A stretch of DNA of 64,000 bases from Gautieria morchelliformis (lineage: Eukaryota; Basidiomycota; Agaricomycetes; Gomphales; Gomphaceae): the NCBI GenBank assembly GCA_015179125.1, contig WHVA01000036.1, positions 124,001 through 188,000 on the forward strand, in the 5' to 3' direction. The notes below the pieces were generated by a model. That model saw only the letters and a list, made by a program, of their open reading frames with translations, was not told the origin of the DNA and ran no database searches. The position numbers were made by a program, and so were the translations under genes. Positions 20,356 through 29,600 of this stretch are shown here, piece after piece (the first letter of the stretch is position 1; each line of letters opens with the position of its first letter).

Positions 20356-20620
20356 TGTAAGGGAAACCCTTGCTAGTGGAGATCACACAGTCATGCAACT
20401 GGCAGAGGGGAAATCCAAAGAGAAAAATCTAAAGGATACCACTGCCAGTGAGCCCATATTATACCATGCTTGACCACAGCCAGGTCCATCACCCAGCACT
20501 CACCACCGACCCTGCCCTCCCCTGGCCTCCCCAACCCTTGATGCTGCATATTACATAAGCCGCTTCACTTCTGACATTGTTCTGAAAGTGGGATTGCAAA
20601 GGCAGAGTGGAAGTGGTGAA
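20356..20620 (-). mobile_element. Family A repeat, minus-orientation copy
   Basis: It begins TGTAAGGG, the reverse complement of the family end CCCTTACA, runs through GGGGAAATCCAAAGAGAAAAATCTAAGG-like sequence (20417-20440) and CCTGGCCTCCCCAACCC, and fades near 20620. CpG-poor. Confidence 0.65.
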
Positions 20621-21768
20621 GTATGAGGACACAAGCAAAATGTCCATGGGATTGGTCAGCACAGCAATGGGGATGGAGTGGGAGGGCAGAACAATGGCAT
20701 GAGCATGACCTGCAAGACACAAGGATGGACATGTACTGCTCTCAGTCTGTGGGGGCACTGCGCATATGAAAGCTGCATGGAGGGACTCAATCTCAGGACC
20801 ACATGGCATAGGCGACGCTGCACATGCTGCATGGTGCAGGTGGGGAGCATGCGACAGAGGGGGCGGAGGCAACGCTTGCAAGGGACATGTGGTGGAGGGC
20901 AATAGAGGGGCCGGCGGATGGGTGTCATGTCGCTGGTGGTACCAAGGATGGACGGGGGTGGGAGGATGGAGTCGTGGAGGATTCCGCGGCCATTGATAAG
21001 GCCGAAGCTGTAAGCGCATCGATTGGCTGTTTGAAAATGTGCTGATACGTCAAGTCCGTGCTTAGGGTCATGCTGGTGCTGGCATAGTGCACAGTCATCC
21101 AGACGACCCTCATTGGGGGTCATGGCCATGTAGGATCCCCACAATATATACACATATTCTTAATTCTATCAGCTATCGTCTTGAAGGACATAGGAAGTAT
21201 TATGTATGTTCCCAGTTCAAGGGTAGCAAAAGTATAGCTGCTGCCAGTGCTATCATAAGCAGAACATAAAAGGGAGTGAGGGTCTTAGAAGGAAAGACTG
21301 GAAAAGTAGATCATGTGAAGGGGTGAGGACTTTACAGCACCATCTCCATGTGCACACACGCACATGACGCCGCTGCACACCAACTCCAGCTCCACCCATG
21401 CAACATGACCACCACAGCCTACTATGGCCCCATACCTCCACATGCACACATGCAATACCTCTATGCAATGCCACCATGCATCACCTCCATGTGGATATGT
21501 GTATGCAATCCTGCCATTCATTTGAATGCATTTGAATGAACAGTTTCATGCTGTAAGCATTTTATTGCAGCCATTATGTTCTCACAAGTCAGATTCACTC
21601 CACTGAATCTATATTTCATGCTACAATAGAAATATAATATGATCATACTAAGGTTATGAAAGAGTATGAGTATATTAAATTATGGTTATGAATAAATTAT
21701 GAGTCTGAGGCAGCCATAACCATTATAATTATGATATAATATAATCTTACTTGGACAACCCTAGCCAG
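20621..21768. other. Low-CpG region with degenerate Pro/His/Cys-rich frames
   Basis: Minus-strand frames (20489-21153) contain fragments such as HIFKQPIDALTASALSMAAE that look like pieces of one former exon read in different frames. The segment 21350-21490 is a CCACATGCACA-rich simple sequence. No product can be named. Confidence 0.4.
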
Positions 21769-22434
21769 TGTCAAGATTGGATTTTAGGCGTTAATATTGT
21801 GTATTAGTGAACACAGCTAATGCCCAAATAGCTTGTGCAACGAAGTGTGCGCTTTGGTGAATAAGGTGAACCAAGAAATGTTCAGAAGGTAAGAGGGCTG
21901 CCCGAACAGAGCTCACCCTATCTACAGTCGTAGCGAAGTAGCCCGTGACACTTGACGATGTAATGTGCAAGGTCTCACAGAAAGGTTGTCAAGCAGTAAC
22001 AATCCTTTGGCCGGCGAAGGTGCTCCTTTGGAGCCCTTTGCGGACAGCACCGCTAATAGTACGAAGGCTAAGGTAGTGAAGGTGAAGTACAAAATTCACC
22101 AGTGGTGCTTAAGTCCTCCTCTAGGTGAAGATGGTAGTCTATAGAAGAGGGAGACGATGGTCTCAGTGAGGTCAAGTTTTGCACAAGATAGACATATGAT
22201 AATTGAACTGGGGGATACACCCAAAAGGGGGTTGAGTCGAGAAGGTGGTGGGGCCAGCGATGAACCATCAAGCCGGATGTCGATCATGTTTGATGGCGTG
22301 GCTACTGGCGAATGACGCGAGTAGCGAATACCCATTAGGTGAATTCGGTGAAGAGTGATCGGAGCGAACATAGAAGTGGAGTGATGAAAGGGAGAATGGA
22401 GTTATTGGGTACAGGAAATAAACAGGTCATGACA
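21769..22434 (+). mobile_element. Solo LTR, family B, internally deleted copy
   Basis: It starts TGTCAAGATTGGATTTTAGG and ends CAGGTCATGACA, 666 bp against about 1 kb for the longer copies. The flanking pentamers (GCCAG and CCATG) do not match, so the target-site duplication is lost or mutated. Several CpGs have become TpG or CpA relative to the copy at 54969. Confidence 0.75.
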
Positions 22435-22624
22435 CCATGCTCATGTTCATCTTGGTCCCAAGATCAAGTCTCCAAACCTTCAGTCTTGGCACCCATTCTG
22501 GAATGGTGTCAGGGTCAGTATGTGACCTGGAGATCACTGGGAAAGTCAGGGTTGATCTCAGATGGGGAGCATGAGCCCCTGACTGTGGTCAGGGGTGTCT
22601 GGCCATCCAAGGTATATAGTTAGT
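22435..22624. repeat. Short spacer with a perfect hairpin
   Basis: Between two family B LTRs lies a perfect 8-bp stem, CCCCTGAC-TGTG-GTCAGGGG, at 22576-22595. Otherwise unremarkable CpG-free sequence. Confidence 0.5.
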
Positions 22625-23756
22625 TGTGGCAAGATTGGATTTTTTGGAGTTTAGTATCATGTGTCAGCAAATCACAGATAGGTGAACACAGCAAATGCCT
22701 GAAGCCTTGTGCAGTGAAGGATGAGGTTTGGTGAAGAGGGCCAAACCCTCATGAAGGTGTGTGAGTTAGGGTAATCTAAATAAAGGACCCTAGTCTACAG
22801 TCAAAGCAAATGGCTCACGTAGCTCGACAATATAATGTGCAAGGCTCAGCGGAAAAGTCATTCAAGTTTGAATGGTCCCTTCATTGGTGAAGGCTCTCCT
22901 GTGGAGACCTTCATCAACAGCAAGGGGTGACCCTGAAGGGCAAAGTAGTGGAGATAGGTGAGGACTCAGGAGTGAAGTCCCAGTCCTTCCTATGGTGGTA
23001 ACCTAGAAGGGGATGTTCAGGATGATGAGCATGACATGGCAAGGTAGTGCACAAGGAAGACATATGATAATTGAACTAGAGAATATACATGTGAATGCAG
23101 GCTACTTATACTGAAGAGATGCAAAGTAGCAGCGAATAGGAGCATGGCGGCAATGGGTTAGGATGATACAAGAGGTGTGGTTGAGATATGTAATGGGGAG
23201 GAACATGAAATGACAGAAAGGTGGACTATTGAAAAGCAAATCCAGATACACGTCTTGGGACCTGTATGTGTCCTAAGCCATGCTAACACCTAGCCCAAGG
23301 GCTTGACCCTGCATGAAAGGTCGACAGGGCATACCGTGAATACATCCTGACCATACAAGCACCAGTGAGAGAGCAGAGGCAATGGATGATTGGGATAGTG
23401 ATGTATTATTACATTGGCTAAGGGCGATAGTCATGGTCGACAACAAGAGGGGAGGTGAGTAATGCAAATGGTGAAGGTGCTCGGCAAATGCATCAAACCC
23501 TAAACAAGGCAAGTGAGTATGTTGCTAGGTGATGGGTTGAATGGAGCTGTATTGGGCCATAATAGACGGGTCATGGCAATTGGACATGAGCAACTGGTTA
23601 TGGCTGATGGTGAGAGTGATGGTGAATGGTGGAAATGGATATGTTCAGTGAAGGGTTCAGTGAATGGGTCGAGTGCCAAACCAAGCGAAGACAAATGTTT
23701 GGAAGATAATAAATCCGAACTGTGGTCATTTGGGTCAGAATAAACGGATCATGACA
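22625..23756 (+). mobile_element. Solo LTR, family B, heavily CpG-depleted copy
   Basis: The unit starts TGTGGCAAGATTGG and ends GGATCATGACA. Where the copy at 54969 reads GTCGTAGCGAAACAGCTCGC this one reads GTCAAAGCAAATGGCTCACG, which is CpG to TpG/CpA change at almost every site. About 1.13 kb; no intact target-site duplication seen. Confidence 0.72.
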
Positions 23757-24141
23757 GTTTGCTGGCAGAGAGGATCTTAGCTTTTCCTCTTTAGATTCCT
23801 CTCTGCCAGGTGAACCCATGAACCTAGTCCCATATTCACTTTGGATCCCTCTCTGCCAGTTCACATGTCATTCCACTGTCTCAGGGAGTTGCCCTTGCAG
23901 CTTCACTTCCAACATTGTTCCAAAAGAAAAAGTGTGGAAGTGGAGCAAAACTTGAAGCAGGGTTGGAACTTGTCAGGGGATGCCCCCTTCTCCAATTCTG
24001 AGTTCCACTCGTTCCCTTTCTTTTCTGGAAGCACTTCCACCAGCTCTGCCCCCTCCGCTCCACTTCTGCACTTCTGCTTTTGGAACAATCTCGGAAGTGA
24101 AGAGGCTCATATAGTACATGGCATCCAGGGTAGGGCCAGGG

Positions 24142-24540
24142 TGTCAGGGTTCATGAGTTTCCTTCCATGAGTTTCCATCACCTTCGGTCAGTTTCCATAA
24201 CCTTCTGTCAGTTTCTGTAACCTTCAGTCAGTTTCTGTCACCTTCCGTAACCTTCTACGAGTTTCTATCATCTTCCACAAGTTTCCACAACCTTCTACAA
24301 GTTTCCATCTCCCCTATTATGTAAGCCTTGCCAGTGCTATAAGACTGTAGCCAGTGTGGTGGCGTTTCCTCAGCTTGATCTCTGAGGATACCCACTACAC
24401 AGGCAAGTCCCCATGTATCTATTGTTGGTAGATTTATAAACTGAGGATACCCACTACACAGTTGGTTATTGTCCTTGCATCGGCCGTTATCTCCTTGAGT
24501 ATCTTTAGGTTGTGGCTTTGTCATTAGTGTTGCCCTCACA
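24142..24540. mobile_element. 399-bp LTR-like insertion with CAGGG target-site duplication
   Basis: Ends are TGTCAGGG and CCCTCACA (imperfect inverted, TG...CA), flanked on both sides by CAGGG (24137-24141 and 24541-24545). The 5' part is a minisatellite (24150-24310). No coding capacity. Termini resemble those of family A, so it may be a related LTR. Confidence 0.75.
24150..24310 (+). repeat. Minisatellite, about 20-bp unit
   Basis: Seven or so degenerate units of the form GTTTCCATAACCTTCTGTCA in direct orientation, varying at several positions. It lies entirely inside the 399-bp LTR-like insertion. Confidence 0.8.
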
Positions 24541-24621
24541 CAGGGTCGCTGGTGAGTACTGAGTGATCACCCTGACTGCTGTTGATTGTGATATAATATG
24601 GGCTCGCTGGCAGTGGGGATC

Positions 24622-25594
24622 TGTCAATATTGGATTTGGGTGTTAATAGCATGTATTAGTGAACACACCAAATGCCTGAATGGCTTGTGCAACAAAATAT
24701 ATAGTTCGGTGAATAATGTAAAGCCAGTAAAGATTGCAAAGTAAAGGGGCTACTCGATAGGAGTTCACCCTGATCTACAGTCAAAGCGAAATAGCTCATG
24801 GCACTCGACAATGTAACATGCAAGGCTTCACAGAAAGGTTGTTTAGTAGTAACAATCCTTTCACCAGTGAAGGTACTCCCTCAGAGCCCTTCACCAACAG
24901 CACAGACAAGAGTTCAAAGACTAAAGTGGTGAAGGTGAGATATAGAAACTCACCAGTGGTGCCTAAGCTCTACTCTGGTTAAAGGTAGTAGTCTAGAGAA
25001 GAGGGCTTAAGATGATGGTCACAGTGTAGTCAGGTTTTGCACAAGATAGACATATGATAATTGAACTGCAGAACATACATGCGACTGTAAACTACTTATA
25101 CCGAATGCTCGTATGGGAAAGAGGCTGTTGCGAGTCAGGGTTAGATAGGGAGTGCACAGTCAGGATACAAATAGATGAAACACATATACAATAGAACTAA
25201 GTAGACATGGGAACATGAAACAGTGGGGGGAGGGCAGACAAAGGTACCTAGGTAAGGAAACACGCCTTGAGACCTGGATATACCCTACCCTGCACGGAGT
25301 CTTGGTCTAAAGGGTTGACCCTGCACGATCTGCGGGTAAAACATCCCGCGAATGCATACTGGCCCTAGGAACACCAAAAGAGGCTTGAACTGGGTAGGGG
25401 ATGAGGATAGTGATGACCCAACACACCGGTTAGAGGATGTCAATCGTGTTTGATGGCATGACTGCAGGTGAATGATGCAAGTAGTGAATAGTCATTTAGC
25501 GAATCTGGCAAATGGCAAATGGAGCGAACATAAAGATGGATGGGTGAAAGGGAACATGGGGGTAACTTAATACTATAATAAACAGGTCATGACA
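24622..25594 (+). mobile_element. Solo LTR, family B, with near-perfect target-site duplication
   Basis: A 973-bp unit, TGTCAATATTGG to GGTCATGACA, flanked by GGATC (24617-24621) and GGATG (25595-25599), a 5-bp duplication with one change. It splits a family A copy. CpG loss is intermediate between the copies at 54969 and 22625. Confidence 0.82.
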
Positions 25595-25740
25595 GGATGC
25601 TTAGACTTGTGTCTTTGGATTTCTCCTCTGTCAGGTGAGAACCCTTTCTATTGTATATTCTGCTTATTTATGTATATACTTTGGATTTCCCCTCTGTCAG
25701 CTTGCATGATTGTGTGATCTCTGCAGCAAACAACACTTTC

Positions 25741-26690
25741 ACTCGTGCATCCATCACATCACTTCCTATGCAGATGCCACCAATCATTCAGGCAACATCA
25801 CTGGCCTACTTGGCAGAACCAGTGTAAGTAGGTAGCATAGATTGCAAAGCCTTGATACCATGAAGTCTTCTTCAATCCCAGCTTAGGATGGGTTGAAGCA
25901 CATGTGCATTATATTCCCTTTGTGCACAGCAAGAAATGTATAGAAATTTGGTACAAGCTGTAATTATAGGCCTTCTCACTTTGATAATCAAAGTGGTAAT
26001 GGTCATAGTTTTGCTGACACTGCTTTCCAATATCTGGATCACCACACTTCTACCAGGGCATGGGAGTGAAGCCAGCAACATCAGCCGGTCAATCATGGTG
26101 TAGGACTAGATGGTCGACCAACCTTGGTCAAAACGGCTGTCCGACCATCTAATCCTACACCACTCCCTTTGTTTGACTCGACAGGCGAAGCATGATCAAG
26201 GACATTGTAGGCAATAATTGGAATGATAAGGGTGATGGTGCTGACAGTTGTGTTCCAATCTCTGGATCGACGAGCAGGATGGACTCCGGCTGACGTCGCC
26301 AAGGGAAGATGGATTTGTGTGGCGTTTGCGCATTCAGGTTCTGAATGTCGTGCGAGTAGTCTAAGACCGAGTCACGCAGTGCGGAGCGGAGGTGTCGCCG
26401 CGTCGACCAGCGGTGACTTTCGGTGCAGAGTTCGAGAGGCGGCGGAGCTCATCATAGGCAAAATTTGAAGAGCTGAGATTACCTGATCGCCGCGTGAAAG
26501 AAAAGACACGTAAGCGAGGAAACAGGACTGCCACGTGTGAGTGGCAGGCGTCATTGGGGGATAATACAGGAATGTGATGTGGTGTAAGCCACTTCGGCGC
26601 CCACTTGGACCCACTACACAGCTGGTCGGCGGTGGAGAGCTCAGACTCGAGACTCGAGATTGAAGCTGAAGCTTGACGAGACACGGCTCG
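25741..26690. other. Spacer to the kinase gene, with a 65-bp hairpin
   Basis: Two minus-strand frames (25872-26096 and 26093-26302) share a weak resemblance (TVSTITLIIPII against TMTITTLIIKVRRPII), perhaps a diverged duplication, with no known domain. Arms at 26097-26116 and 26142-26161 form a 20-bp inverted repeat. The last 300 bp, with normal CpG, probably contain the kinase promoter. Confidence 0.4.
26097..26161. repeat. 65-bp imperfect palindrome
   Basis: GGTGTAGGACTAGATGGTCG pairs with CGACCATCTAATCCTACACC with a single mismatch across 20 bp; the 25-nt loop contains a smaller near-palindrome GACCAACCTTGGTC. It could be a tiny foldback element. Confidence 0.75.
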
Positions 26691-29600
26691 ATGGAGAAAA
26701 ACCAGTCGCGCTTCTCGACGCTGCGTGTGTTCAAGCTGGGCACGAGGCCGCCGCCGCCGCCGCCGCCGAAGGATCACCCGTACGGGCTGTCACCATACAT
26801 GACAGCGGCATCGACGTCCCAGCTAACCGTGGACACGGCATCCAGCTCTGCGCTCGCCTTCCCAGCTCCCACCATGCCCTCGCCCCACAGTGCCGACGCC
26901 CGTTTCCTGCCCTCGACCCCGACGTCGCCCCAGTCCCCCGCCACCGTTAAGAAGGGCCTCTTCGCCGCGTTTGCACGCCGCCCGCAGAGGACGCAGACCC
27001 CGTCCCCGATACCCCACTCCCCGTCCCTCTCCGCCCTCCACGACCCAGACTCTGCCGGCATATCCGCCCCGTGGAACGTCAAGGTGAGTCTGCCACAGCT
27101 GCGACGACCCGTGCTCACCCGCGCCCAGCACAACGTCCATGTGAACGGGGACCTACGGGGGCTCCCCGCGACCTGGACGTCGAGCCTCGCAGAGGCCGGC
27201 TTCAGCGAGCAGGAGATCGCCGACCTGCGCGCACGCAGGCGCGCCAACGACCTCCCGCGCGCACCCACGCCGGTCGACCCGCCGCGCGCACCCACGCCTA
27301 ACTACCTCCCGCGCGCACCCACCCACAACGACCTCCCGCGCGCACCCACCCACAACGACCCCCCTCGCGCACCCACCCCCACCGAGCTGCCCCCGCCCCC
27401 GCGCCGCCGGCCCACCCGCGACCCACCCCCCGTCCCCGCCCACCTCGCCGCCCCGCCTCTCATCCCCAACCCCCGCAGCGACTCCCTCGCCCGCCCCGGC
27501 CGCCCCGCCCCGCGCTCCCCGGCCGCCTCCAACTTCTCCGCACACAGCGTGCGCGCACCGTCACCGCCCGCCTCCCTGGCGACCACCGCGCCGTCCCTCC
27601 GCTCCACCCCGTCCTCCGCCCAGTCCCAGGCCAGCGCCGCCGCCAGCTCCCCCACCGACTCCAGTGCCCGCTCCCTCACACACTCCAGCGCCCGCTCCCC
27701 AGCGCCTGCGCCGCTGACCTTGCACGCATTCCGCGTCGTCAACGAGGACCCGACGCCGACCCCGTCGTCGCCCCCGCCTGCGTATGCATCGCCGACCCCG
27801 ACGCGCGTCGCTGCGTCCCCAAGGGGCAAGGCGGAGAAGGCGGGGTGGCACGAGCCGGGGGCGGGGACGAGCGCACCGGAGCAGCGGGACGAGGGCCCGC
27901 CGCCGCCGGAGGAGGTGCAGGTGGAGGAGTCGCAGAACAATGCAGAGCCGCAGAGCAATGCACCGCAGAGCAACGCGGACCCAGAGAGCGATGCAGAGCC
28001 GGAGGGCGAGGCAGAGCTTTTGGGAAACGCAGAGCAGGAGGTAGCTGCGCTGCCGGAGAGCACTGCAGACCCTTATAGCAGGGCACCGCAGAGCAACCCA
28101 GACAGCAACGCAGACCCACATCGCGACGCAGACCCACACAGCAACGCACCGCGCACCGCAGACCTCACAGTTACGCCCCCATCGCCGCAGGGCGCCGCCT
28201 CCGAAGCGCACGACGCCGACCCCGCGGAGCTCCTCCCCCCCGACTCCCCGCGCGCCCGCATGCTCTCCCTCCCCCCGCGCCTCTCGCTCCACACCGACCA
28301 GGACGACGACTGGGGGGACATGTTCTCCTTCCTCCCGTCGAGCTCCAGCGCGAGCTCGCCCGGCGTCCCACCCGTACCCGCACCTGCACCGGCACTGGGC
28401 AGGCGCACCTCAAAACGCATCTCTGTCACAGACACGCCCCCGGCCGTACAGAGTAAGCGACGCTCGAAGCGTTTCAGTACTACGCTGGCCATCGTGCCCC
28501 CGCCCGCTGCGTACGTCCACGCGACCCTCTCCCCGCCGCCCGCGTCGCCCGCACCCCCCGCACCGCCACCCGCACCCTCACAGACACGCCCGCCACTGAT
28601 ACCGATACCCGTCTTCTCCCCCCCGCCCTCGCACCCCGACGCCCTCGCGTCCACACATATACCACCTGAGTCCGACACATACCCCTCCCCGTCCCCTGCG
28701 CTGTCCCCCGCGCAGGCGTCCCCCTCCCCCGACGCCTCCCCGTCTTCGGCGTCATACGTCACCGTATACCCCCCCGCGGTCCTGGGCTGCGACCTGGACC
28801 GCGCGGCGGACGTGGGCGTGCTCACGCCAGATCCGAAGTATCCGATCGCGGAGAGCCCGCTGTGGCAAGAGGTAAGGAATCTCGTGCGGGATGGCGGAAG
28901 GGCGGCGAGCGGGGCCCCCCCGCCCGAGTCCCCGCGCGTGCCCCCACCAGAGTCCCCGTGCGTGCAGCCGCCGAGCCGCTTCTCGGACGCGTCGTCGTTC
29001 CAGGGACACTCGCGCCTCTCGGAGATGTCCATCGCTCCCGAGCTCACGTCGCGCTTCTCCGCGTGGAGCACGGGCACGGGCGCCGCGCACCACTCCTTTG
29101 CGCCGCTCGAGGCGATGCCGGAGAGCCCCCCTGCGCCCGTTCCCGTGCGCGCGCCGCCGCCGCCGCCGCCGCTGCAGCAGCAGGTGAAGCAGCTGGTGCA
29201 GCTGCGGCCCATGGGCGCGCTGTCGCCGTCCCGCGACCTCTCCCGCGCGCTGCGCCGCAGGTCGACGGACCTCCCTCCGCCGCGGCCGCCACCCAAGGAC
29301 GGACTGCCGCCCCCGCCTGTTGAGGCTGTCATTGCTGCCACCGCTACCGTCACTACCACGGCCACTGCCACCACCACAACCACCACTACTACTGCTACCA
29401 CCCCCACTACCACCACCGCCACAACCACCACCCCCGCCACAACCACCACCCCCGCCACAACCACCACCCCCGCCACAACCACCGCCACACCCACCACCCC
29501 ACCCACCGACTCCGACCCCGACCCCGACCCCGACCCCTCCCGCCTCTCGTCCTCGTCCCATGTGTCCAGCGCGCAGATTCACGGCGCGCACATTGCGACG

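Larger units (their letters stand above)
23757..25740 (+). mobile_element. Family A repeat copies split by two nested LTR insertions
   Basis: A fragment at 23757-23910 is followed by a longer copy (TGTCAGGGGATGCC at 23970) that is interrupted at 24142-24545 and again at 24622-25599, then resumes as CTTAGACTTGTGTCTTTGG up to about 25740. Removing both insertions together with one target-site copy each restores the order seen in the unbroken copy at 2-481. CpG-poor. Confidence 0.75.

Noticed and set aside
24150..24310. CRISPR or regulatory iteron array
   Set aside because: Degenerate 20-bp units without unique spacers, inside an LTR-like insertion. It is a minisatellite.
29408..29545. CRISPR-like spacing in the 18-bp repeats
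   Set aside because: Units are directly adjacent with no spacers and are in-frame Thr/Pro codons. This is a eukaryotic nuclear locus.
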